Part shown: positions 6,689 to 13,839 of the stretch, piece by piece
How positions within the stretch are numbered: position 1 is the stretch's first letter
Layout: each line of letters starts with the position of its first letter
From: Pseudomonadota bacterium
Lineage (GTDB): Bacteria > Pseudomonadota > Gammaproteobacteria > Burkholderiales > Sulfuriferulaceae
Direction: 5' to 3'
Length of the DNA: 19,430 nucleotides
NCBI GenBank assembly: GCA_021790625.1
Contig: JAJYGL010000158.1
Location: 1-19,430, forward strand
The notes under the pieces: model-generated
Database searches by the model: none
What the model was told of the DNA's origin: nothing
Seen by the model: only the letters and a program-made list of their open reading frames with translations
Program-made: the position numbers and the translations under genes

Positions 6689-8578
6689 TTAAAACCCGAA
6701 ACTGCCGCCATTTCCCGGACTATTAATAATGATCGGACTGGTCACAGACGACAAGATGGATGCCTGTGCGCCACTGCCTGCCTGCGCAAACAGACTCCAA
6801 TCGGGTGTCGATCCCGAATAGGTCATGGGCATCCCGGCAATATACAGAGAGCCAGCAGGATTGGCTTGCGCGGCTACAGTAACCGCACACACACCACTTC
6901 CAGACATAAGGACGCTTCCTGCCGCCGGATATCCAGCCGTTGTTTCCACCATCGATACGGATGAAATGCCGGAAGCATTCGTCGTGCCAACCGTACAGGC
7001 CACCGATGTCGTCGAACCCGAACTGCTGGTCGTGGTCGTGACCGGTCCCGGAGTCAAGAACAATAGCGTCAACACGGGTAGCTGCACTACCGCACCGGTG
7101 GAAGCCTGACTCATTGAACCAACCACATCTCCTACGATGAAATTACCCAAAAATTTGTTGGCTACCGCACCCGTACCGGGATTGACGAGATAAATATCGC
7201 TGTTGGTAGTAGAAGATGTCGCGCTGACTGTTGACGTAGAATACCCCTGTACCACCATACTGCCATCACTACCCACGCCATTGATGGAAAGCCCCTCATA
7301 AGAATTTGGCAAAATAGGCGTTACTGACTGCGATGCAGTGCTGAAATTGACAAAGTCAAGATTATAACTCGGTGTTCCGCTCGTTCCGCCATTTGACGAC
7401 ACATACGCGAGCAAACCACCGGTTCCCTGACTATTCACCTGAAATTGAAGGGAATATACCGTACCACTCGCAACTGTCGTCACGCCGGTAACCGTCACCC
7501 GTTGCTGGGCGCTGGTAGCATTGGCTGGTATTTCGTCAATCGCCAAACTGCCATTAGCCAGATTGGTCTCGTCGAGGAAGTACATATTGCCCTGGGAATC
7601 TGTGCTGGGACCCGCCGCGCTAGTGAGACTGGATGCCGACGGAATCCCCGTCACCGCAGTCGCCACCCCCGTCGAGGCATTAATGGCGTACTGTGTCAAC
7701 GTACCGCTGGTGGCGTTGTACCCTTGAACATATATCATGCTCGAAGTGGACAGCACTAAACTCAGAGACGACACACCACTGCCCAAACCCGTCACTTGCG
7801 TTCCTTGCTGAGATAAATTATTCGTCACATAAAAATTAGTGCCTACCTGCGTCAACCAGTAAGCTACCGACCCATTGGCCGTTACCGAATCGATTACCAT
7901 CGGCGAAAATGCGAGTGGTGACAGCGCTGCCGTATTGCTCGCAGAAAACGGGATCGCCCACGTCTGCATACCCGCCCCGCCACACGTGCCGCTTGACCCT
8001 GTCAACCCATACACCAGCAAGGTACCATTCACGCCGGTCGTATCGGATTGCTCAGCGCTCATGCCACACAACTGCGCCAATCCGAGATTGGCCATCGGCA
8101 CCGCTGAAGGTGTCGATGCCGTCAAATCAACACTGTACACGCTTCCAGCCGCCGCATAAAACAAAAGCGGAGAACCCTGTGGCTGATAACTGCCATTGCT
8201 GCTGGAAAACGCTTGTGTCGTCTGTGTGTCGCTACCGTTCAAACCCGAGCCACCTGCCACCATCGGCGTCCCTGTCAGGGTGATATTTGATGCACCCGGA
8301 TTATCCATATTATTTAGAATAATAGGCGTGATACTACTGACCTGACCAGTCGTAGCGGATGGCGTTTCCGTGTCATAGGGCATCCACAACTGTTTGCCAG
8401 CAGTCGATCCGGCCGAACCGCCTGAAGACGTCGATCCACCGCCACCCCCTGTTGACGTACTGCCCGATGTATTGCTCCCGCTGCCACCACCACTTCCACC
8501 GCCACCACTTCCACCGCCACCACAGCCACCCAACATCAAGCTCGCCAATACCGCTATCACCAACAATTTCTGCTTCAT
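6689..8578 (-). CDS. Large secreted Ser/Thr/Gly-rich lipoprotein, function unknown
   Basis: The 629-residue product has a lipoprotein signal peptide, MKQKLLVIAVLASLMLGGC, with the lipidated cysteine at C19 (lipobox LGGC). Then comes a flexible Gly/Ser linker of about 45 residues with GGGGS-type repeats and a long extracytoplasmic region rich in Ser, Thr, Gly, Ala and Val. Recurrent segments such as GSVYSVDLTAS, NMYFLDETN and SDIYLVNPGTG look like beta-propeller blades. The mature part has only three basic residues (K in AGKQLWM, R in AQQRVTV, K in VANKFLG) and four cysteines in the 610 residues after C19. Residue G20 at +2 is compatible with outer-membrane sorting. The start is supported by GGGAGG eight to nine bases upstream (8595-8590). 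It is a single-gene unit with its own terminator. I do not recognise a named family; a surface-displayed or adhesin-like role is only a guess. Confidence 0.85.
   Translation of the reverse strand: MKQKLLVIAVLASLMLGGCGGGGSGGGGSGGGSGSNTSGSTSTGGGGGSTSSGGSAGSTAGKQLWMPYDTETPSATTGQVSSITPIILNNMDNPGASNITLTGTPMVAGGSGLNGSDTQTTQAFSSSNGSYQPQGSPLLFYAAAGSVYSVDLTASTPSAVPMANLGLAQLCGMSAEQSDTTGVNGTLLVYGLTGSSGTCGGAGMQTWAIPFSASNTAALSPLAFSPMVIDSVTANGSVAYWLTQVGTNFYVTNNLSQQGTQVTGLGSGVSSLSLVLSTSSMIYVQGYNATSGTLTQYAINASTGVATAVTGIPSASSLTSAAGPSTDSQGNMYFLDETNLANGSLAIDEIPANATSAQQRVTVTGVTTVASGTVYSLQFQVNSQGTGGLLAYVSSNGGTSGTPSYNLDFVNFSTASQSVTPILPNSYEGLSINGVGSDGSMVVQGYSTSTVSATSSTTNSDIYLVNPGTGAVANKFLGNFIVGDVVGSMSQASTGAVVQLPVLTLLFLTPGPVTTTTSSSGSTTSVACTVGTTNASGISSVSMVETTAGYPAAGSVLMSGSGVCAVTVAAQANPAGSLYIAGMPMTYSGSTPDWSLFAQAGSGAQASILSSVTSPIIINSPGNGGSFGF
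8487..8516 (-). repeat. Tandem 15-bp repeat coding the lipoprotein Gly-Ser linker
   Basis: On the plus strand CCACCACTTCCACCG occurs twice back to back (8487-8501 and 8502-8516) and a third unit begins at 8517. On the coding strand it gives GGGGS-like units just after the lipidated cysteine. Such repeats can change length by slippage in 15-bp (5-residue) steps without breaking the frame. Confidence 0.8.
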
Positions 8579-8589
8579 AGCCTATTACC

Positions 8590-8595
8590 TCCCTG
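8590..8595 (-). promoter_or_regulatory. Ribosome binding site of the lipoprotein gene
   Basis: Read on the minus strand, GGGAGG precedes the ATG (8578-8576) by about 11 bases and fixes the start of the lipoprotein gene ahead of its signal peptide. Confidence 0.7.
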
Positions 8596-8638
8596 AATAA
8601 GACATCACGCGTCAAATAATAACATTATGATCGTCAAG

Positions 8639-8797
8639 CAATAAGGTCACCGGCTTTCAGGCCGGTGGATATTAGTCAGGGAGGGGTGTGCATCCCCTCC
8701 CTGACCGCGCCTTTAAAACCTCGCCCTTCAGGGCGGGGTTCGGCGCTCCTACCGGCCTAAAGGCCGGGGTTTTAAACCAGCAAGGAAAAAGGATAAA
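8639..8797 (+). repeat. Family-B hairpin repeat, copy B1 (full, 159 bp)
   Basis: It starts CAATAAGGTCACCGGC and ends AAGGAAAAAGGATAAA, limits defined by comparison with B2 and B3. It contains a 5' hairpin CACCGGC-TTTCAG-GCCGGTG, a palindrome TCAGGGAGGGG / CCCCTCCCTGA around TGTGCAT, a hairpin CGCCCT-TC-AGGGCG, and a 3' hairpin CCGGCCTAAAGGCCGG followed by GGTTTTAAACC. The multi-hairpin design resembles end remnants of IS200/IS605-like elements, but I see no transposase in it. It lies just upstream of the lipoprotein gene. Confidence 0.75.
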
Positions 8798-9178
8798 TTC
8801 AATTATAAACAACACAATCATACCCACGATTTATGACGCTTTGATGACAGTACCAATACGCAACGAATCGCCAAAAAACAGGGCCGGTTTTCACATGGCC
8901 ACGAGAAAATGGAGTGAATCAAAAAAATCGCAGCGGACGGGTCGTAGCCGGGATGACAATGTCGGTCCACGCTGCCCGGGGATCGGCTTGTCTCTCATCC
9001 CTCGTCAAAGATATCCTTCCTACTCGCCTCTTTCGCCCTGCTCCTGCATCCGTCGAGCAATCCGGTCAAGGAATGAAGTCTCCCGCCACTAAGCGCATAA
9101 ACGCGTTGTAGTGGGGGTTTCTTCTTGGTTCATGCTCACGCAAACGGTTCAGGACAGTACCAAACTTAGCCGGGATAG
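8798..9178. other. Spacer between B1 and B2, possible transposon-end debris
   Basis: No gene is supported. A plus-strand frame (8914-9111) ends with PAPASVEQSGQGMKSP, vaguely like a TnpB tail, and is followed directly by the stem-loop at 9082-9117. A minus-strand frame (9191-9066) reads AIPAKFGTVLNRLREHEP and stops at 9066. Both are weak. The segment could be the 3' remnant of an IS200/IS605-type element. Confidence 0.35.
9082..9117 (+). repeat. Stem-loop structure
   Basis: CCACTA (9086-9091) pairs with TAGTGG (9109-9114). An inner GCG/CGC (9093-9095 with 9102-9104) and an outer CCC/GGG with one bulged G extend the stem. It is followed by GTTTCTTCTTGG, too poor in consecutive T for a confident terminator. 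It resembles the subterminal hairpins of IS200/IS605-type elements. Confidence 0.5.
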
Positions 9179-9212
9179 CAATGAGGTCACCGGCCTTCAG
9201 GCCAGTGGATAT

Positions 9213-9685
9213 TTAGGGAAGCGCTGATCTATTCCCACATAGCCGCGACGGCGGCCTGGCGGGATGAAATGCAAGGCGTGACGCGCCGTCAAGGGTTATT
9301 CTCCTAGGAGCCTGTCGGACTTGAAGAATCGTAGCGAAAATTCGGCTGGGCGAGGGCAGATTTCACCGTTTTTTTGGTCAATAGTCGTTCTATTGACCAA
9401 AAAAACGGTGAAATATGGACCGGTCAGGCGGATTTGCAGCTGATTTCCTTTAAGTCCGACAGGCTCCTAGACCAGCGGCACAACGTGGCAGTTCGCCAGC
9501 CAAGCCCCGTCCCGCCGAGCATGTTTTGCTCGTTATCAACGAGGCGGTTGCTGTCAAATCGGGCGCTCGCGTGTCTGTACGGCTTGGTGTCAAAGTCCCA
9601 GCTACGACCTGCGCCGTACGCGTCGCGATCTTCCCGATTTGACTCGCAACGCGGTTCATGGAGGAATAAATCAGCGCTTCCTTAG
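9213..9685. mobile_element. Family-A MITE copy A1 with TTAG target duplication
   Basis: The element spans 9217-9681 with terminal inverted repeats GGAAGCGCTGATCTATTCC and, inverted, GGAAGCGCTGATTTATTCC (18 of 19 identical). It is flanked by TTAG at 9213-9216 and 9682-9685. Without the nested palindromic MITE it is about 302 bp. The 4-bp YTAR-type duplication and the GGAAG start resemble IS5-family elements, so it is probably a non-autonomous derivative; that assignment is inference. It has no transposase gene. Confidence 0.85.
9304..9470. mobile_element. 159-bp palindromic MITE nested in A1, CTAG target duplication
   Basis: The element is 9308-9466, flanked by CTAG at 9304-9307 and 9467-9470. 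The outer 15 bp, GAGCCTGTCGGACTT, are perfectly inverted at the other end. After 37 bp of weakly matching arm come perfect 25-bp inverted arms (9360-9384 and 9390-9414) around a 5-base loop TCGTT. The arms are equal in length, so the whole element can fold into one hairpin. Copy A2 lacks it at the corresponding site (CTTG), showing the uninterrupted state. Confidence 0.9.
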
Positions 9686-9762
9686 TCAGGGAGAGGTTCG
9701 GCGCACCTGCCGGCCTGAAGGCCGTGGTTTTAAACTGGAAAGGAAAAAGGATAAAAGAAAAG

Positions 9763-10269
9763 TGCGCATTCAACGCCTGCGGCGACCATTCCGGTTGATC
9801 CGCGTGCAGCCCGATTTCGCGCAGCACCATGAGGCGCACCAGCACCTCATCATTCCCGCCGCAAAACATGGCAATGTAGAGCGTCGATATAGACGCGCGC
9901 ATTGAGCAACGGGAAGATCGGCTAGGGAAGCGCTGATCTATTCCCACATAGCCGCGACGGTGGCCTGGCGGGATGAAATGCAAGGCGTGACGCGCCGTCA
10001 AGGGTTATTCTCCTTGACCAGCGGCACAACGCGGCAGTTCGCCCGCCAAGCCCCGTCCCATACGGGTTGCGGCCAAATCGGGTGCTCGCTTCCTTGTACG
10101 GCTTGGCTTCGTAGTCCCGGCTACGACCTGCGCCGTACGTGTCGCGATCTTCCCGATTTGACCTGCAACGCGGCTCATGGAGGAATAAATCAGCACTTCC
10201 CTAGACATCATGCGGGTCAATGCCGGGGACAAAAAACTCGACGAATGGATAATCTTCGCGGTCAAACAT
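9763..10269 (-). pseudogene. Decayed unidentified gene interrupted by MITE copy A2
   Basis: An ATG at 10269-10267 opens MFDREDYPFVEFFVPGIDPH then DV and meets TAG, which is part of the CTAG duplication of A2 (10201-10204). Beyond the element the same frame resumes as PIFPLLNARVYIDALHCHVL and hits TGA near 9851. A neighbouring frame then reads NDEVLVRLMVLREIGLHADQ and PEWSPQALNAHF before entering repeat B2. The pieces read like one old coding sequence broken by an insertion and a frameshift. I do not recognise the family. Limits are approximate. Confidence 0.4.
9922..10204. mobile_element. Family-A MITE copy A2 with CTAG target duplication
   Basis: The element is 9926-10200 (275 bp), flanked by CTAG at 9922-9925 and 10201-10204. 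Its left end is identical to A1 for the terminal 19 bp. The right end, inverted, is GGAAGTGCTGATTTATTCC. It is highly similar to A1 in the left third and right end, but is about 27 bp shorter around the CCCGTCCC region. Same orientation as A1. It interrupts a minus-strand gene remnant. Confidence 0.88.
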
Positions 10270-10406
10270 GCATTATTCCGGGTGTAAAAAAACACGGCAA
10301 CGATCAGCCAACGACTGCGTGCAGTCACCTCGCCGGGTTATACCCACATTCCGTCTGACAGGGCACCATCATCCGGTGGCCGGGTGGTATGTCATCGACA
10401 CCCGAA

Positions 10407-10463
10407 CAATAAGGTCACCGGCTTTCAGGCCGGGGTTTTAAACCAGCAAGGAAAAAGGATGAA
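10407..10463 (+). repeat. Family-B repeat, copy B3 (short form, 57 bp)
   Basis: It starts CAATAAGGTCACCGGCTTTC and joins directly to CCGGGGTTTTAAACCAGCAAG, ending GGATGAA. The 5' and 3' hairpins seen in B1 have been fused at GGCCGG, deleting everything between. It ends about 17 bp before the stop of the SNF2 helicase gene, so helicase transcripts would read through its single hairpin. Confidence 0.75.
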
Positions 10464-10479
10464 ATCAGGCTTCCTTGAC

Positions 10480-13400
10480 TCATGGCCCCGCATCAAACAA
10501 CCCCATCAATTCATCTGGTGTGAACAAACTGGCACCCGTACCAGGTTCGTCAATGATGCCACTGGTCAACTCGCGCTTTCTTGCTTGCATGTGCAGAATT
10601 TTTTCTTCCACGGTGCCCGTGGTAATCAGTTTGTACACAAAGACCGGATTTACCTGCCCCATGCGATGCGCCCGTCCCGTTGCCTGATCTTCTACCGCCG
10701 GATTCCACCATGGGTCGTAATGAATCACCGTATCGGCGGTGGTGAGATTCAATCCTGTGCCACCTGCTTTCAAACTAATCAAGAACAACGGCACTTCGCC
10801 ATTCTGAAAACGGTTGACGGGAATTTCCCGGTTACGGGTGTCACCCGACAATCGCACAAACGGTATTTTGACGCGCCTTAATTCCGGCTCAATCAAGTCG
10901 AGCATGCTGGTAAACTGGGAGAACAGCAAAATACGCCGTCCTTCTTCTACCAGTTCCGGCAACATGGCATTCAGCAATTCCAGTTTACTGGAATGCTGTA
11001 CTCGGGTGCCCGCACTCAATTTCAACAAACGCGGGTCACAGCAAATCTGCCGCAATTTCAGCAACGCATCCAAAATCACAATCTGACTACGCTTGAAACC
11101 CTTTTCACTGATTTCACGCCGGATTCTGTCCTGCATCATGCTGCGCACCGATTCATACAAATCGCGCTGGCTGCCAGCCAACTCGCAACTACGCACCATG
11201 TCGGTCCTGGGCGGCAATTCGTCAAGCACTTGCGCTTTGGTGCGACGTAACAAAAACGGTTTGATGCGGTGGGTCAACATCTGCCGGCGCAACACATCGT
11301 TATGTTTCTCGATGGGTGTGCGAAACTGGCGCTTGAATAATTCAGCACTGCCCAACAATCCGGGCATCAGAAAATGAAACAGCGACCACAATTCACCCAG
11401 ATGGTTTTCCATCGGCGTGCCGGTCAATGCCAGACGATGCCGCGCCCGCAACTGATGCACAATTTGCGTGGCCTGCGCCTTGGGATTCTTGATCGCGTGC
11501 GCTTCGTCCAGAATCAATAAATGAAAAGCTTGTTCGATCAACACATCCCGATCGCGCGACAACAAGGGATAAGTCGTCAAAATAAGATCATATTCACCCA
11601 ACCGATCGAAATACTGATGACGCTCATTACCATGCAAGGTCAGCACGCGTAAATCAGAAGCAAACCGTTGCGCCTCCGCGCGCCAGTTAAACATCAAACT
11701 GGTCGGCGCCACGACCAGACAGGGTAAATCCGCTCGCCCTTCCCGTCGTTCCACCAGAATATGCGCCAAGGCTTGTAATGTTTTACCCAACCCCATATCA
11801 TCGGCCAGAATACCGCCCAGTTCGTACTGACGCAGAAACTGCAGCCAGTTCAATCCAGTCTGCTGATAAGGCCGCAGCGTCGCCGCAAAACCCTCTGGCA
11901 CGGACACCGATTCAATACCGGAAAAATTGCGCAAACGGCGTCCCATTTCGAGCAAGCGTTCGCCGCCCAACCAGCGAGCCTGAGAGTGCGCTTCCAGTTC
12001 TGCCAGTCGTGCAGCCTGCGACTGGTTCATTTCCAGACCACCGTGCTCGTCCAACGCCGCATCACCATCGTACAGTTCGACCAATACCGATAACACACCT
12101 TTCAAACGATGTAGTGGTATCGACAATAGACGTTTGTCCGGCAAACGGCAGACCAAATTCCGTTCTTCCGTCTCGTCCACGCGCGCCATTTCCACAATTT
12201 CTTCATGCGTATGCTGTCGCAACGCCTGCATCAGAATCGGTAACAGGCTGACCCGTTCACCCTCTATATCGATACCCAAATCGAGCCGAAACCAGTCATA
12301 CCCACTGCTTTCATTAATTTCGATGGTCAATTCGCCTTCGCTTGCTGCCACCTGAAACGGAAAACTCTCGTCTGTCTCGACACACCAACCTTCGTCGGTC
12401 AAAAAGGAAACATCTTCCAGCATGAATTGCTGCCAGCGCCCCTGATCCGGATAACCAAATACGCCAGAATCATCCTCAGCGCCTTGCAAGCCAGGCGAAA
12501 ACTCGGCCACCAGACGCAAGCCTGTTTCCGCCTTCAATTGCGTCATGCGCCGCGATTCTTCAGCCAGATTTCGTTTGACCAACCGCCTCACGCCATTATG
12601 CCGCTCACCGACTTCCGCTTCCTGGCTCGATGCCCCGACGCGAATATCGTGATACGAAAAAGACACATTTGCCGCCGGCAACCGAATGCGAAACCCCTCG
12701 CCACGCCGCCAATAACTGTCCTGCTCAAAAACCATTTCCTTGAGCTGTAAAAAAGGCACTGGCATCACGTCCGGCAATCTTTCCATCTGCAAATGCTGCG
12801 GCTCCGGCCACGGGATATGGGCAAACTGCTGTCGCAGGGTCTGCATGACGCGCCCGATCTGCGGCGCTGGAATCGGTGGCGCCTGCAACACCAGATTGAG
12901 CACATCCGGTGATAACCCGTGCTGCAACATGCCCGTTGCGCCTGTCACAAAATTGACATACCACAAGGGCTCCAATGGCAACAACACTTCATCCGGTTCA
13001 AGCTGCAAGGCGGGCTTCTGGTTATCGTGTTCATCCATCTGCCAATATAGTTCGCTGACGCGCGATTCAGCCAGACGTAACGCCGGGCTATCGGCAACAA
13101 GCCAATACACCCGTCCGGTTTTCACCATGTCGATATATAAATCACCGCTACCAGGCCCGCCCAGACAAGCCTGCATGGCAAGATGCGAGGGGCTGCCACG
13201 ATAAATCCGGTTGCATAAATTGCGGTCGATATCGGTAACCAGATTTCCGCTACCCCTGCCGAGTGCTATTTCCTGAAACTGCCCATAAGGCACAGCCTTT
13301 CCAATATCACCATCTTTTTTGCGGCGTGCGCGCATCAACTGCACAGTCACCAATGGTTGCAACGGGACGGGAGACAAAACATACAACAACAGATTTTCCT

Positions 13401-13836
13401 GCTCCACCACTACCGCTTTGGTGAAACGGCGTTCCATATTGGTCAGCCAGTGGTGAATCAGTAAATCGCCGGTATAACCGGTTTTGTGCGACATTTCCGC
13501 CGCAGTGCCGGAGGAAGATTCGGCGTGTGCAGATTCTGATGACAAAAGTCTGATTGATGGCGGGTGATGCAATGTATGTATCAGAACCGCTGCCACATGC
13601 TTGCAATTGCGTCCAATCGGGCAACTACATTTGCCTTCGATCACCAGTTTGCCATTGCGCAAACCAACCCGAACACGCTGCCGATATTCCTGCCCGCCTT
13701 GCACACGCGCTACCAGCACCTCACCATCGGCAATCACATCGAGTACTTTTTGCTGATCGTACAATTGCTGGCCGCGCAAAAAGAAAGCAGCCGGGAAAAT
13801 CGCCTTGAGTTCGCTCTGGGTATATTGAACCGACAT
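10480..13836 (-). CDS. SNF2-family helicase/ATPase with N-terminal SWIM zinc finger
   Basis: A double-stranded-DNA translocase of the SNF2 superfamily, 1118 residues. The SWIM zinc finger has ligands C70, C72, C78 and H80 (KCSCPIGRNCKH), a module thought to bind nucleic acid or protein. A long poorly conserved middle follows, then the SNF2 motor: DDMGLGKT (679-686), DEAH at 777-780 (LLILDEAHAIKNP), LALTGTPMENHLGELWS, RRTKAQVLDELPPR, ILLFSQFTSMLDLIE, SLKAGGTGLNLTTAD and the arginine-finger motif DQATGRAHRMGQVNP. All motor motifs look intact. It starts 3 bp after the uvrA stop, and its GGAG ribosome site lies in the last uvrA codons, so the two are probably one transcript. Its specific partner or pathway is unknown; a link to nucleotide excision repair is suggested only by this arrangement. 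Confidence 0.93.
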   Translation of the reverse strand: MSVQYTQSELKAIFPAAFFLRGQQLYDQQKVLDVIADGEVLVARVQGGQEYRQRVRVGLRNGKLVIEGKCSCPIGRNCKHVAAVLIHTLHHPPSIRLLSSESAHAESSSGTAAEMSHKTGYTGDLLIHHWLTNMERRFTKAVVVEQENLLLYVLSPVPLQPLVTVQLMRARRKKDGDIGKAVPYGQFQEIALGRGSGNLVTDIDRNLCNRIYRGSPSHLAMQACLGGPGSGDLYIDMVKTGRVYWLVADSPALRLAESRVSELYWQMDEHDNQKPALQLEPDEVLLPLEPLWYVNFVTGATGMLQHGLSPDVLNLVLQAPPIPAPQIGRVMQTLRQQFAHIPWPEPQHLQMERLPDVMPVPFLQLKEMVFEQDSYWRRGEGFRIRLPAANVSFSYHDIRVGASSQEAEVGERHNGVRRLVKRNLAEESRRMTQLKAETGLRLVAEFSPGLQGAEDDSGVFGYPDQGRWQQFMLEDVSFLTDEGWCVETDESFPFQVAASEGELTIEINESSGYDWFRLDLGIDIEGERVSLLPILMQALRQHTHEEIVEMARVDETEERNLVCRLPDKRLLSIPLHRLKGVLSVLVELYDGDAALDEHGGLEMNQSQAARLAELEAHSQARWLGGERLLEMGRRLRNFSGIESVSVPEGFAATLRPYQQTGLNWLQFLRQYELGGILADDMGLGKTLQALAHILVERREGRADLPCLVVAPTSLMFNWRAEAQRFASDLRVLTLHGNERHQYFDRLGEYDLILTTYPLLSRDRDVLIEQAFHLLILDEAHAIKNPKAQATQIVHQLRARHRLALTGTPMENHLGELWSLFHFLMPGLLGSAELFKRQFRTPIEKHNDVLRRQMLTHRIKPFLLRRTKAQVLDELPPRTDMVRSCELAGSQRDLYESVRSMMQDRIRREISEKGFKRSQIVILDALLKLRQICCDPRLLKLSAGTRVQHSSKLELLNAMLPELVEEGRRILLFSQFTSMLDLIEPELRRVKIPFVRLSGDTRNREIPVNRFQNGEVPLFLISLKAGGTGLNLTTADTVIHYDPWWNPAVEDQATGRAHRMGQVNPVFVYKLITTGTVEEKILHMQARKRELTSGIIDEPGTGASLFTPDELMGLFDAGP

Positions 13837-13839
13837 GAA

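Larger units (their letters stand above)
9179..9755 (+). repeat. Family-B repeat, copy B2, split by a MITE-A insertion
   Basis: The 5' part (9179-9216) has GGTCACCGGCCTTCAGGCC. The 3' part (9682-9755) resumes at TTAGTCAGGGAG and ends AAGGAAAAAGGATAAA. Removing the family-A element and one TTAG rebuilds a B repeat of about 108 bp. It matches B1 except that it lacks about 50 bp of the internal hairpin region. Confidence 0.75.
8579..10479. other. 1.9-kb gene-poor interval made of repeats, MITEs and gene debris
   Basis: No intact gene is supported between the lipoprotein start and the helicase stop. The interval holds three direct copies of family-B hairpin repeats, two family-A elements, a 159-bp palindromic MITE and two spacer segments. 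One spacer (8798-9178) has a strong stem-loop; the other (9756-9925 plus 10205-10406) has remnants of a minus-strand reading frame. The predicted frames here, up to 183 codons, cross repeat boundaries and are not believable as single genes. Confidence 0.8.

Noticed and set aside
9066..9191. Minus-strand gene fragment reading AIPAKFGTVLNRLREHEP
   Set aside because: Short, starts inside repeat B2, and overlaps a stem-loop that explains the symmetry of its sequence; kept only as a note in the spacer entry.
9450..10001. A 183-codon minus-strand frame
   Set aside because: It runs through parts of two family-A elements, half of B2 and the gene remnant; the encoded peptide changes character at each boundary, so it is not one gene.
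8639..10463. Family-B repeats as a CRISPR array or integron attC array
   Set aside because: Only three units, 57-159 bp, separated by hundreds of bases, with no regular spacing, no cas genes or integron integrase, and no attC-like core sites.
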